This document shows, in pieces, positions 15,496 through 24,329 of a stretch of DNA of 35,729 bases (its first letter is position 1; the number at the start of each line of letters is the position of its first letter). The position numbers and the translations under genes are program-made. Origin of the DNA: Candidatus Omnitrophota bacterium (lineage in GTDB: Bacteria > Ratteibacteria > UBA8468 > B48-G9 > JAFGKM01); assembly GCA_023819375.1 (NCBI GenBank), contig JAMWDI010000006.1, positions 1 through 35,729 on the forward strand. Direction: 5' to 3'. The notes below the pieces were generated by a model. It saw only the letters and a program-made list of their open reading frames with translations. It was not told where the DNA came from and made no database searches.

Positions 15496-16548
15496 TTAAA
15501 GTTCTACTTTCATAATTTTTTTCTTTTTGTAGGATTGATATGCTTTTTCCATAACTTCAAGAATGTGTAAAGCATTTTCCCAGTTATTTATTTCTGGTTC
15601 TTTCCCTTTTAGAATACAATCAGCAAAATATTCTGTTTCCGCAGTGTAAGGATTTATCTTTTCAAATTCAATTTCTTTAAATTCCCTAATTACATCTTTA
15701 CTTTGAATAGCATCATAACCACTTTCTCCAAGACCGAAAATACCTTCCATTTTACCACCAACGCTTTGTCCTATTGTTCCTTCTGTTAAAATTGCACCTT
15801 TACTTCCATAAATTTCTAATCTTGTCTTACTTGCTTCGTCAGGGATGCAAAAGAAACAATCAATAGTTGCATGAGTACCTTTTGAAAATTCAATCAATGT
15901 TGTAGAAGAATCCTCAACTTTGTAGTTATGAACCTGTGTATTTACTATTGCTGAAATATATTTAATTTTATCATCAATAAAAAATTCAAGAAGGTCGTAT
16001 AAATGGGTTGCCATATCAATTAAACTACCACCACCCCCTTTGCTTGGAATTTGACGCCATGCCCCTTTGATTGGTGGATACCAACAGGAAAGTTGTCCCC
16101 TCATATAGACTACTTTTCCAAGTTTTCCTTCTTTAATTAAATCTTTTATTTTTCTATGTGCTCCATGAAATTTCATCATATATCCTTCTTGTAAATAAAC
16201 TCCATTCTTTCTACAAATTTTTACTGCTTCTTTACCTTCTTTTAAATTTTTACACAAGGGTTTTTCGCATAAAATATGTTTTCCATTTTCAGCACACATT
16301 TTTATATGTTTTAAATGTAAATAAACTGGTGTGGCAATATAAACAGCATCAATTTCTGGATCTTTTACCAGATCTTTTTCCTTTTCATAATACTTTGGTA
16401 TATTAAATTTTTGAGCAATTTCCTTTGCGTTAACAATATCCATAACGGCTATAACTTGAAGATTTTTTGCTTCTAACATCCCCGGGATTGTCCTTCTTGT
16501 CGCTATTCCACCTGCTCCAATAACACCAAATCTTACTTTTTTTTCCAT
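15496..16548 (-). CDS. Gfo/Idh/MocA-family NAD(P)-dependent sugar oxidoreductase
   Basis: A 350-residue oxidoreductase. The N-terminal Rossmann motif is FGVIGAGGIATRR (residues 7-19). The family signature CEKPL with Lys96 lies at 94-98, and the downstream GGGSLIDMATHLYD segment near residue 175 supplies the Asp/His active-site positions. Members oxidise or reduce sugars, inositols and their derivatives; the substrate cannot be told from sequence. The gene lies 22 bases after a DegT-type aminotransferase gene. This pairing is common in amino-sugar or aminocyclitol pathways, where the oxidoreductase makes the keto sugar that the aminotransferase then converts. Both are probably transcribed from the promoter at 17875-17901. 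Confidence 0.9.
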   Translation of the reverse strand: MEKKVRFGVIGAGGIATRRTIPGMLEAKNLQVIAVMDIVNAKEIAQKFNIPKYYEKEKDLVKDPEIDAVYIATPVYLHLKHIKMCAENGKHILCEKPLCKNLKEGKEAVKICRKNGVYLQEGYMMKFHGAHRKIKDLIKEGKLGKVVYMRGQLSCWYPPIKGAWRQIPSKGGGGSLIDMATHLYDLLEFFIDDKIKYISAIVNTQVHNYKVEDSSTTLIEFSKGTHATIDCFFCIPDEASKTRLEIYGSKGAILTEGTIGQSVGGKMEGIFGLGESGYDAIQSKDVIREFKEIEFEKINPYTAETEYFADCILKGKEPEINNWENALHILEVMEKAYQSYKKKKIMKVEL

Positions 16549-16570
16549 TTTGCCCCCTGCTTTTTAATTT

Positions 16571-17830
16571 TTATTTCATATATGCTTTCGCAACTTTATT
16601 GAATGCTTCAACATATTTTTCCATATGTTTTAGTTCATAAACAGGATGGCAGAAGAAACTTATTGTTCTTTCAGATAACCATTTTGCTTTTTTACATTCT
16701 ACTTTTGTATAATCAATATATCTTGCATTTGGATCATTAAATGGATAATTCAATCTACCAAACCCCACTCTTTCTGTATATGCTTTTTCTTTATACATTT
16801 CAGGCCAGAGAACTCCATATACAGGAACTCCTTCTGCTTCAATTGCTGCTATAAATTGTTTTATTGGGACTTTTAGCCTGTCAGTATCAATTACAAAAGG
16901 AGCCCACCAGAAAGCATTTTTTCTTTCTTCTGTGTCAAGTGGAGGATAAAGAACTAATGGATGGTCTTTCAAAGCCTCTATTAAAAACCTTCCATTTCTT
17001 CTTCTATTGGGTAAGTTCCATGTTTCAAATCTTTCGAGTTCGCAAAGTCCAATAAGTGATTGTATTTCGGTCATTCTGTAATTAAATCCAACCCTTCTGT
17101 GGATATACATGAGTTTCTTTTCAAGTTCCAATAATCTTAATCTCTCCTTAACATCATATCCGTGGTCTCTAAATGACATACATTCCCAGTATAAATCTTC
17201 ATTATTTGTTATAACTGCACCCCCTTCTCCTCCTGTTGTAAAATGTTTACTTTGGCAAAAACTAAAACATCCAACATCTCCAATTGTTCCAACTTTTTTA
17301 CCTTTATATTCTCCACCATGAGCCTGCGCACAGTCCTCAATTACATAAAGGTTATATTTTTTTGCTATTTCCATAATTGGATCCATATCGCAAACAACAC
17401 CATATAAATGAACTACAAGAATTGCTCTAGTTCTTTCAGTTATTTTATTTTCTATATCTTTTGGATCAATTGTATGTGTTTCATCAGTGTCAGCAAAAAC
17501 AGGTAATGCTCCTGCTTGTAAAATACAGAAAGATGATGCAATGAATGAATAAGAAGGGCAAATTACTTCATCTCCTGGACCAATACCGAGGGCAGCAACT
17601 GCGGTATGTAGAGCACTTGTTCCACTTGTTGTAGTTACACAAAATTTTGCTCCATTATATTTTGCCCATTCTTGTTCAAATTTTACTCCAATTTCGCCTG
17701 TCCAATAATTTACCTTTCCAGTTTTGAGTGGTTCCGCCACCATTTGAATTGTTTTTTCCGAAAAAGAAGGCCACATAGGAAATGGTTCAGTATTTACAGG
17801 TTTTCCACCTTCAATTGCTAATTTTTCCAT
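16571..17830 (-). CDS. DegT/DnrJ/EryC1/StrS-family PLP-dependent aminotransferase
   Basis: A 419-residue fold-type I aminotransferase that acts on keto sugars or keto cyclitols. The start MEKLAIEGGKPV is typical of the StsC-like subgroup (scyllo-inosose-type aminotransferases). Other family marks are TTTSGTSALHTAVAALGIGP near residues 66-85, GDEVICPSYSF, the cofactor-contacting Asp166 in VIEDCAQAHGG, and the Schiff-base Lys195 in SFCQSKHFTTGGEGG. Unlike a few sugar dehydratases in the family, it keeps the lysine and so should be an aminotransferase. A strong AGGAGG site precedes the ATG. It is the first gene of a two-gene unit with the Gfo/Idh oxidoreductase and is transcribed divergently from a NagB-like gene. 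The substrate is unknown. Confidence 0.91.
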   Translation of the reverse strand: MEKLAIEGGKPVNTEPFPMWPSFSEKTIQMVAEPLKTGKVNYWTGEIGVKFEQEWAKYNGAKFCVTTTSGTSALHTAVAALGIGPGDEVICPSYSFIASSFCILQAGALPVFADTDETHTIDPKDIENKITERTRAILVVHLYGVVCDMDPIMEIAKKYNLYVIEDCAQAHGGEYKGKKVGTIGDVGCFSFCQSKHFTTGGEGGAVITNNEDLYWECMSFRDHGYDVKERLRLLELEKKLMYIHRRVGFNYRMTEIQSLIGLCELERFETWNLPNRRRNGRFLIEALKDHPLVLYPPLDTEERKNAFWWAPFVIDTDRLKVPIKQFIAAIEAEGVPVYGVLWPEMYKEKAYTERVGFGRLNYPFNDPNARYIDYTKVECKKAKWLSERTISFFCHPVYELKHMEKYVEAFNKVAKAYMK

Positions 17831-17852
17831 TTTTTCCTCCTTTTTTACTTTT

Positions 17853-17882
17853 TTGTAAAAATCATTTATAGTAGATTATAAT
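17853..17882 (+). promoter_or_regulatory. Promoter of the NagB-like/isomerase unit
   Basis: TTGTAA (17853-17858) and TATAAT (17877-17882) are 18 bases apart, placing the start near 17889 and giving a leader of about 70 bases. The -10 shares the palindrome ATTATAAT (17875-17882) with the divergent promoter, so the two polymerases would compete for the same DNA. Confidence 0.5.
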
Positions 17883-17901
17883 GAATAGTGAAATTTGTCA
17901 A
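17875..17901 (-). promoter_or_regulatory. Promoter of the aminotransferase/oxidoreductase unit
   Basis: On the minus strand TTGACA (17896-17901) and TATAAT (17875-17880) both match consensus exactly, but the spacing is 15 bases instead of 17. The short spacer may make it weaker or dependent on an activator. Its -10 box overlaps that of the opposing promoter. Confidence 0.6.
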
Positions 17902-17958
17902 GATTTGCCAAAAACAAAAAATTCAAGTAAAATTTGAAAAATAAAAGAGGAGGTGTAT

Positions 17959-18909
17959 ATGAATTTAATAGATACAATAAAGGGTTCTCTTCTTGAAAAT
18001 TTCTTTCCAAAAGGATGGGATCTTGAAAAAATTGAGAAATGTTGTTCTTATCCTCCTGAAAAAATTACAGAAAGGCAACCTTGGTGGCACAAAGATTTTA
18101 TTCCTGTTCCTTGTGATACATTAGAAGAATTCAATGTCAAAATGGGACATGAAATTGCTTATGAAATATGTTCTGCAAAAGAAGAAGGAAGAAATATAAT
18201 TTTGATTTTACCTGTTGGCCCAATGGGAATGTACAAATGGACTGTTTATTTTTTGAAAGAATGGAATATTGATTGTAAACATGTTTGGGGATTTAATATG
18301 GACGAATGGAGTGATAAAGATGGAAATACATTGCCTCCTGATAATCCTGGGGCTTTTCAGAATGCAATGGAAAATGCTTTTTATGGACCTCTTGGAGATT
18401 TGACAGTCCCAAAGAATCAAAGATTTTTTGCAACAAAAGAATTATTACCGACATATCCACAAAGGATTAGAGAATTGAAGGAGAAAGGTGCAAAATTAGT
18501 TGTTATATTTGGTATTGGTAGAGTTTTTCATATTGCTTTCTGGGAACCACATTTTGCAGAAGAATTTAGTTCAGAAGAAGAATGGAAAAAGCAAGAATAT
18601 CGTCTTGGTGCCAAATTACATCCTTTAACAATTGAGCAAAATGCAATAACAAGTTTCAAAAGTAGAACTACTCTTGTCCCATGTTTTGCAAATACAATTG
18701 GCCCTGGAATATTTTTAAAAGCAGATAAAATTATTGGTGGGGCCGATGGAACTCTTGGAAGAGGAATGATGTGGCAGGGAATGAGTTTATGGGTTACTTT
18801 AAGATATGGACCTGATATATGGGTTCCAAGCAGTTTTATGCCTACTTTACCAGGAAAACTATTTTTCTTAAAAGAACTTGCAGGTCCACTCATTCCAGAG
18901 TGTAATTAA
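17959..18909 (+). CDS. NagB-family (glucosamine-6-phosphate isomerase-like) protein
   Basis: A 316-residue protein of the NagB/RpiA/6-phosphogluconolactonase-like fold. The motif FNMDEW at residues 112-117 equals the NMDEY of glucosamine-6-phosphate deaminase, so Asp115 corresponds to the catalytic Asp72 of E. coli Nag[15 protein letters not shown] (184-197) equals the GxGNDGHIAFNEP motif: His191 and Glu196 are kept, but the aspartate (E. coli Asp141) is replaced by Val189 and its neighbours are changed. The reaction is therefore uncertain, though a sugar phosphate is likely. I chose the ATG at 17959, 5 bases after GAGGAGG, over a GTG at 17953 that overlaps that ribosome site. An isomerase gene follows after 1 base. 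Confidence 0.82.
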   Translation: MNLIDTIKGSLLENFFPKGWDLEKIEKCCSYPPEKITERQPWWHKDFIPVPCDTLEEFNVKMGHEIAYEICSAKEEGRNIILILPVGPMGMYKWTVYFLKEWNIDCKHVWGFNMDEWSDKDGNTLPPDNPGAFQNAMENAFYGPLGDLTVPKNQRFFATKELLPTYPQRIRELKEKGAKLVVIFGIGRVFHIAFWEPHFAEEFSSEEEWKKQEYRLGAKLHPLTIEQNAITSFKSRTTLVPCFANTIGPGIFLKADKIIGGADGTLGRGMMWQGMSLWVTLRYGPDIWVPSSFMPTLPGKLFFLKELAGPLIPECN

Positions 18910-18910
18910 T

Positions 18911-19723
18911 ATGGAAAAAATAAAACTTGGATTGATAGTTGGTTCAAAGAATATTGAGGAAAGTTTTAATAAAATTAAAATGTTAAATCTGTCTATATGC
19001 CAAATTGGTTTTCTTGCAGAGGATATAGATAATTTTGATCCTTTTAAAATAAAAAAATTAGCAGAAAATTATAATATAGAAATTTTTGGGGTTTTTATGC
19101 TTTTTAAAGGACAGATTTTTAATAATAAAGATGGACCAGAAACAATGGGATTTGTTGCGTTAAAATATAGAGATGAAAGATTAAAATTATCTTTGAAATT
19201 TTCAGATTTTGTGAAAGAGATGGGAGTTAAAAATATTATTTGTCATGTTGGTTTTATACCAGATGATGAAGAGGACCCAATTTATAAATCATTTATCCCT
19301 GTTATGAGAGAAGTTATTAAAAAATGTAAAGAAAATGAACAGAATTTTTTATTTGAAACAGGGCAGGAATTGCCATCTACTTTGAAAAGAACAATTATAG
19401 ATATAGGAATGGATAATGTTGGAATAAATCTTGATCCAGCAAATTTAATTTTATATGGAAAAGCAAATCCAATTGATGCTGTTGAAATTTTTGGTGAATA
19501 TGTAAAAAGTATGCATGGTAAAGATGGTTTATGGCCAAATAGAGATGAATATTTGGGAAAAGAAGTACCAATTGGTCAGGGTATGGTCAACTTTCCACTT
19601 ATTTTAAGAAGGCTTAAAAAGAAAGGTTTTACAGGTCCAATAATAATAGAAAGAGAAATAAGTGGAGAAAAACAAATAGAAGATATAAAAAGAGGTATAG
19701 AATATTTAAAACCTTATTTGTAA
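18911..19723 (+). CDS. Sugar phosphate isomerase/epimerase (xylose isomerase-like TIM barrel)
   Basis: A 270-residue AP-endonuclease family 2 / xylose isomerase-like barrel. Segments include KNIICHVGFIPDD in mid-protein, FLFETGQE with a metal-binding Glu, VGINLDPANLILYGK with Asp, VKSMHGKDG with His, and the C-terminal GPIIIEREI with Glu, consistent with a divalent-metal site. Relatives isomerise or epimerise keto sugars or act in inositol breakdown (IolE/IolI-like). The start at 18911 gives MEKIKLGLIVG directly at the first strand; a longer frame from 18878 lies inside the previous gene and is not needed. It is paired with the NagB-like gene, so the products probably work on the same sugar. 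The substrate is unknown. Confidence 0.85.
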   Translation: MEKIKLGLIVGSKNIEESFNKIKMLNLSICQIGFLAEDIDNFDPFKIKKLAENYNIEIFGVFMLFKGQIFNNKDGPETMGFVALKYRDERLKLSLKFSDFVKEMGVKNIICHVGFIPDDEEDPIYKSFIPVMREVIKKCKENEQNFLFETGQELPSTLKRTIIDIGMDNVGINLDPANLILYGKANPIDAVEIFGEYVKSMHGKDGLWPNRDEYLGKEVPIGQGMVNFPLILRRLKKKGFTGPIIIEREISGEKQIEDIKRGIEYLKPYL

Positions 19724-19781
19724 AGAATAGTTTTGGGAATATCTAATCTTATTTTGAGTTAGTAAAAAAAGAAAAAATACA

Positions 19782-20894
19782 CTAAAAAGCAGAATTTATT
19801 ATTTTTTCAAAGTGCTCTCTACTTAAAACAAATTTCATCCTTTTCATCGCTCTCTCACAACCCTTAATGGATAAATCAATAAGTTCTTCAATGTCATCTT
19901 TTTTAACTCCAATGTCTCTTAACTTTATTGGTAATCCAATTTGAGTTAAAAAATTTTTTAATTCTGAAATTGAACCAACAATTTTTTCCAGTTCTTTTAT
20001 TTCTTCTTGATATTCATTTTCTTTCATAAATTCCAAAACATAAGGTAAAAATAAAGCATTTGCAGTTCCATGATGTATTCCATATTTTATTGTAAGTGAA
20101 TAAGCAATGCCGTGAACTATTATTGTTCCTGTTCTGTTTATGGCATATCCTGCAAAAGTTGAGGCAAGAAATACTTTTTCTTTACTTTCTTTATCTCCAT
20201 TAATTGCTTTTTTAAGATTTCCAGAAAGTAATTTTAAACTTTCAATTGCAAAAAATTTTGAAATATAGTCAGAATTTATTGCCAGATAACTTTCTGCAGC
20301 ATGGCAAAAAGCATCCATACCCGTTGCTCCTATTAATTTTTCTGGAAGGTAATCAAGAACATTCGGATCAAGAATTGCCATGACAGGCATTATTTTTTCA
20401 TTTGAAACTGTTTTTTTTGTATTTGCAAGTTTGTCTATTATTACTGCATATCTTGTTACCTCACTTCCTGTTCCACAAGTAGTTGGTATTGCAATTATAG
20501 GTAATGGTTCATTTTTACATTCAACTTCTCCAAAAAAGTCTTTTATATGACCTTCATTCATTGCTCTCAACGCTATACATTTTCCAACATCAAGAGGGCT
20601 TCCTCCACCTATTGCAACTATTACATCACATTTTTCTTTTTTACAAAACTCAACTCCTTCTTCAACATTTTCAGTATCAGGTTCTGGATTTACTTTTGAA
20701 AATAAAGCATAATTAATTTTTTCTTTTTCAAAAATTTCTTTGATTTTTTCAAAAATTCCTGACTTAAATATAAAATTTTTCCCTGAAACAATTAAAACTT
20801 TTTTCCCATAATTTTTAACAAGTGATAGATATTTTAAAATCCCGCCCCTTTCAAAATAAATTTTTGTTGGTGTATAAAAATAAATTTCCTTCAT
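19782..20894 (-). CDS. Iron-containing (group III) alcohol dehydrogenase
   Basis: A 370-residue enzyme with a two-domain group III alcohol dehydrogenase layout. The NAD(P)-binding region has AIGGGSPLDVGK at residues 94-105 and AIPTTCGTGSEVTRYAV at 135-151. Likely metal ligands are Asp194 and His198 (GMDAFCHAAESY), His261 (VHGIAYSL) and His275 (GIHHGTANA). Relatives reduce aldehydes such as butyraldehyde or lactaldehyde; the substrate here is unknown. The ATG at 20894, preceded by AAGGAA, lies 13 bases after the aroA stop. The frame stays open further upstream, but that extension would lie in aroA and adds no family sequence. It is the last gene of the aromatic operon, with no obvious role in that pathway. 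Confidence 0.89.
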   Translation of the reverse strand: MKEIYFYTPTKIYFERGGILKYLSLVKNYGKKVLIVSGKNFIFKSGIFEKIKEIFEKEKINYALFSKVNPEPDTENVEEGVEFCKKEKCDVIVAIGGGSPLDVGKCIALRAMNEGHIKDFFGEVECKNEPLPIIAIPTTCGTGSEVTRYAVIIDKLANTKKTVSNEKIMPVMAILDPNVLDYLPEKLIGATGMDAFCHAAESYLAINSDYISKFFAIESLKLLSGNLKKAINGDKESKEKVFLASTFAGYAINRTGTIIVHGIAYSLTIKYGIHHGTANALFLPYVLEFMKENEYQEEIKELEKIVGSISELKNFLTQIGLPIKLRDIGVKKDDIEELIDLSIKGCERAMKRMKFVLSREHFEKIINSAF

Positions 20895-20907
20895 TTTGTA
20901 TTCCTTT

Positions 20908-22200
20908 TTAAGAAAATTTAAAATTGACACCAAGTTCCCTAAATTTATCAAAAAATTCAGGGAAAGATATATCAACACATTCAGAATTTTCTATAATTGT
21001 TTTTTCTTCTGCAATAAAAGAAGCAAGAGTTAGTGCCATTGCAATTCTATGGTCATTCCACGAGTTTACATTTGTTCCTTTAAGTTTCTTTCCACCTTTT
21101 ACAATAAATCCATCTTCCTTTTCTTCTATATCTGCACCGAGTTTTTTTAATTCAGTTGTAATCGATTTAATTCTGTCTGATTCTTTTACTCTTAATTCTT
21201 TCGCACCACTTACTACTGTTTTACCTTTTGCAATACAACCAAGGATTGCTATGATAGGAATTTCATCAATTATATTTGGAACTTCTGAAGGTAAAATTTC
21301 AACACCTTTCAAGTTTTCAGTATATTCTACTTTTAAGTCACCAACAGGTTCATTTGAAATTTCCATTTGATTTAGTATTTTAAATTTTCCCCCCATCCTT
21401 TCTATTACATTTAAAAATCCAGTTCTTGTTGGATTAAGTCCAACTTTTTTTATAATAATTGAAGCACCAGGAATTAGAAAAGTTGAAGCAATAAAATAGG
21501 AAGCAGATGAAAAATCCCCTGGTATATAAATTTCTTTTCCTTTTAAAACTTGATTTCCTTCCAAAATAATTTTAGTACCTTCTTTTCTTATATTGCCGTC
21601 CAAAAATTTTAATAATCTTTCTGTATGGTCTCTTGTTTGATAAATTTCTTCAATTTCTGTTTTCCCATCTGCAAATATTGTTGCAAAAATAATACAACTT
21701 TTTACCTGAGCAGAGGGAATTTCCATTTTAAAATTAATACCTTTAAGTTTTTTACCTTTTATTGTTAAAGGTGGATATTTGTCATTACTTCTTCCATAAA
21801 TTTCCGCTCCCATTTCTCTTAAAGGTTTTATAATTCTATCCATCGGTCTTTGTCTCAAAGATGAATCACCAGTTAGTACAGAATAAAATGGTTTTGATGC
21901 AAGTATCCCTGATAGAAGTCGTATAGTTGTTCCAGAATTTTCACAATTTAAAACATCTTCTGGCTCTCTATATTCATTTCCTTCAATTATAATTCTTTCC
22001 TCATTTCTTTCTACCTTAATTCCAAGATTTTCAATACATTTTAGCGTTGTCATACAATCTTTTCCCTTTGAGTAATTGTAAATAACAGTTTTCCCTCTGG
22101 CAATACTACCAAACAAAAAAGCCCTATGTGTTATTGATTTATCACCAGGAAGTTCTATAATTCCATTTATTTTTTTTGGTTTTTCAACAATTACCTTCAT
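20908..22200 (-). CDS. aroA: 3-phosphoshikimate 1-carboxyvinyltransferase (EPSP synthase)
   Basis: A 430-residue enzyme that transfers enolpyruvyl from phosphoenolpyruvate to shikimate 3-phosphate. Motifs are LPGDKSITHRAFLFGSIA at residues 18-35, CENSGTTIRLLSG near 85-97, LRQRPMDRIIKPLREMGAE, RVKESDRIKSI in the second domain and SWNDHRIAMAL near 378-388. The NSGTT and LRQRPM forms resemble the class II enzymes of Gram-positives rather than the E. coli type; this is judged by motif only. It starts 2 bases after the aroF stop and has no clear ribosome site of its own, so it is probably translationally coupled. It belongs to the seven-gene chorismate/phenylalanine block. Confidence 0.97.
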   Translation of the reverse strand: MKVIVEKPKKINGIIELPGDKSITHRAFLFGSIARGKTVIYNYSKGKDCMTTLKCIENLGIKVERNEERIIIEGNEYREPEDVLNCENSGTTIRLLSGILASKPFYSVLTGDSSLRQRPMDRIIKPLREMGAEIYGRSNDKYPPLTIKGKKLKGINFKMEIPSAQVKSCIIFATIFADGKTEIEEIYQTRDHTERLLKFLDGNIRKEGTKIILEGNQVLKGKEIYIPGDFSSASYFIASTFLIPGASIIIKKVGLNPTRTGFLNVIERMGGKFKILNQMEISNEPVGDLKVEYTENLKGVEILPSEVPNIIDEIPIIAILGCIAKGKTVVSGAKELRVKESDRIKSITTELKKLGADIEEKEDGFIVKGGKKLKGTNVNSWNDHRIAMALTLASFIAEEKTIIENSECVDISFPEFFDKFRELGVNFKFS

Positions 22201-22202
22201 TT

Positions 22203-23225
22203 TTAAATTTTTTTACCCATCAATTTTGCGAGAGGAATAATTTCTTTCATAAGAATTTCAAACATATCCAATGTTAATGATTGAAATCCATCTGAAAGTG
22301 CTTCTTCTGGTTTTGGATGAACTTCAATCAAAAGGCCATCTGCTCCTGCCGCAATTGCTGCTTTACTCATTGGAATTACTAAATCTCTTCTTCCTGTCCC
22401 ATGACTTGGATCAACAATAACTGGTAAATGTGTTTCCTTTTTAAGTACTGGTATAGCACTTAAATCAAGTGTATTTCTTGTAAATTCAGAATCAAATGTT
22501 CTTATACCTCTTTCACACAGAATGACCTTACTGTTTCCTTCTTTCAATATGTATTCAGCACAATTAAGAAATTCAGACAGTTTGGCAGAAAAATTTCTCT
22601 TTAAAAGAACTGGTTTTTCAATTTTTCCAACTCTTTGTAATAATCTATAATTAAACATATTTCTTGTTCCAATCTGTAAAATATCACTAACTTCTGCAAC
22701 AGGTTCAACCTCTTCTGGCGATAAAACTTCTGTTATTACAGGTATTTTTAATTCTTCTTTCACTTCTTTTACTATTTTTAAACCTTCTGGTCCAAGACCT
22801 AAAAATGAATAAGGGGAAGTTCTTGGTTTGAATACTGCACCTCTCAAAATTTTTGCTCCTTTATCTTTGATAAATTTTGCTGTTTCATAAAGTTGAGTTT
22901 TATTTTCAACAGAACAAGGTCCAGCCATAACCACAAAATAACCTTCTCCAATTTTAGTTCCATTTATATCAATTATTGTATCTTCTGGATGAAAGTCTCT
23001 ACTCGTTAATTTATATTCTTTTAAAATACTTATAACTTCACTCACACCAGGTAAAATTCTAAAAGTTTCATCAGAAATTCCTCTTGTATCTCCTATAATT
23101 CCTATTATAGTTCTTTCAGTTCCTTTACTAATATGGGCTTTAAAACCAAGTTTTTCAATTTTTTCTACAACTTTTTTTATTTCTTCTTCTGTTGCATCCC
23201 TTCGCATTATAATTAAATCAGCCAT
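22203..23225 (-). CDS. aroF: DAHP synthase, type I-beta with N-terminal regulatory domain
   Basis: A 340-residue 3-deoxy-D-arabino-heptulosonate 7-phosphate synthase, the entry step of the shikimate pathway, which joins phosphoenolpyruvate and erythrose 4-phosphate. Residues 1-70 form the ferredoxin-like domain seen in the Thermotoga maritima enzyme, where it binds tyrosine for feedback control. The catalytic barrel follows, with VVMAGPCSVE and metal-binding Cys104, LRGAVFKPRTSPYSFLGLG, LLKRNFSA and IVDPSHGTGRR. An AGGAGGAG ribosome site 5 bases before the ATG at 23225 supports this start. It sits between pheA and aroA. Feedback inhibition by an aromatic amino acid is expected from the family but not provable here. 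Confidence 0.96.
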   Translation of the reverse strand: MADLIIMRRDATEEEIKKVVEKIEKLGFKAHISKGTERTIIGIIGDTRGISDETFRILPGVSEVISILKEYKLTSRDFHPEDTIIDINGTKIGEGYFVVMAGPCSVENKTQLYETAKFIKDKGAKILRGAVFKPRTSPYSFLGLGPEGLKIVKEVKEELKIPVITEVLSPEEVEPVAEVSDILQIGTRNMFNYRLLQRVGKIEKPVLLKRNFSAKLSEFLNCAEYILKEGNSKVILCERGIRTFDSEFTRNTLDLSAIPVLKKETHLPVIVDPSHGTGRRDLVIPMSKAAIAAGADGLLIEVHPKPEEALSDGFQSLTLDMFEILMKEIIPLAKLMGKKI

Positions 23226-23258
23226 ATACTCCTCCTATTTAACTTCTTGTTTTTCATT

Positions 23259-24329
23259 TTACCTCTCCTTTGGATAAGAACCAAGGACTTTTAAAAAAAC
23301 AGTGGATTTTTCAACTTCTTTTAATGCTCTTTTAACATTTTCATCGTCTTTATGTCCAATAAAATCAACAAAAAACACGTACTCCCACGCTTTCTTTTTA
23401 CTTGGTCTTGATTCTATTCTTGTCAAATTTATTTTTTCTCTTTTAAAGGGAACTAAAATATCATGCAATGCACCAACTTTATCTTTTATTGAAAAAAGTA
23501 TTGAAGTTTTGTCATTTCCTGTTCTTTCAGAAAAATTTTTTCCTATAACAAGAAATCTTGTATAATTTTCTCTAAAATCTTCAATTCTCTCAGCAAGAAT
23601 ATTTAAGTTATATATTGAAGATGCAATTTCAGAAGCAATGGCTGCAGAATTTTTTTCTTTTAATGCTTTTTTTACAGCACTTCCTGTACTTTCAGTTTCA
23701 AAGATTTCAACGTCCTTCAAATTTTCACTTATCCAGTTTCTACACTGAGCAATTGCTTGAGGATGTGAATAAAGTTTTTTTATATTTTTTATTGATTTTT
23801 CTTTAGAAAGCAGGTAATGATGAATTTCAAGAAGAATTTCAGATGTTATTTTAAGTTCACTTTCAAGAAAGACATCTAAAGTATGCGTCACAACTCCTTC
23901 AATTGAATTTTCAATAGGGACAACTCCATAATCTGCTCTTTGTTTTTCAACTTCTCTGAATACTTCATCAATTGTTTTGACAGGAATGTATTTTGCTTTT
24001 TCTCCAAATTTCTCTAGTGCTGCTTGATGAGTGAAAGTTCCTTCAGGCCCAAGATAAGCAACAGTAATTTCTTTAAACATCCCTCTGTAAACTTTAAAAA
24101 TAGTTTCCATTATAACTTTAATATCCTCTGGTTTTAAAATTCCTACATTTTTTCTTATCAGTCTTTCAATTATTCTTTTTTCTCTTGAAGGGTCAAAAAA
24201 TGGTTTTTTTTCTTCCTTTTTTATTTCAAATATTTCCTTTACAAGTTCACCTCTTTCGTTTAGAAGTTTGACCAGATTTTCATCAATTTTGTCTATTTTT
24301 TTTCTTATTTCTTCAATTTTTTTCTGCAT
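23259..24329 (-). CDS. pheA: Bifunctional chorismate mutase / prephenate dehydratase
   Basis: A 356-residue fusion (P-protein) that converts chorismate to prephenate and then to phenylpyruvate. Residues 1-85 are an AroQ-type chorismate mutase with IRKKIDKIDENLVKLLNERG and DPSREKRIIERL. Residues 89-265 are the prephenate dehydratase domain, with VAYLGPEGTFTHQAAL, VVPIENSIEGVV, and the catalytic Thr-Arg in NYTRFLVIG. Residues 272-350 are an ACT domain with KVGALHDIL and the phenylalanine-binding motif ESRPSKKKAWEY, so allosteric inhibition by phenylalanine is likely. It overlaps aroB by 17 bases and uses a GGAG site inside that gene. It leads only to phenylalanine; no tyrA-type prephenate dehydrogenase is in the window. 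Confidence 0.97.
   Translation of the reverse strand: MQKKIEEIRKKIDKIDENLVKLLNERGELVKEIFEIKKEEKKPFFDPSREKRIIERLIRKNVGILKPEDIKVIMETIFKVYRGMFKEITVAYLGPEGTFTHQAALEKFGEKAKYIPVKTIDEVFREVEKQRADYGVVPIENSIEGVVTHTLDVFLESELKITSEILLEIHHYLLSKEKSIKNIKKLYSHPQAIAQCRNWISENLKDVEIFETESTGSAVKKALKEKNSAAIASEIASSIYNLNILAERIEDFRENYTRFLVIGKNFSERTGNDKTSILFSIKDKVGALHDILVPFKREKINLTRIESRPSKKKAWEYVFFVDFIGHKDDENVKRALKEVEKSTVFLKVLGSYPKER

Noticed and set aside
18878-18910. Longer N-terminus for the TIM-barrel isomerase
   Set aside because: It would overlap the NagB-like gene and adds residues before the first barrel strand; the ATG at 18911 fits the family start.
20895-20978. Longer N-terminus for the iron alcohol dehydrogenase
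   Set aside because: The extension lies within the end of aroA, is hydrophobic and unlike the family, and the ATG at 20894 has AAGGAA in front and begins the conserved domain.
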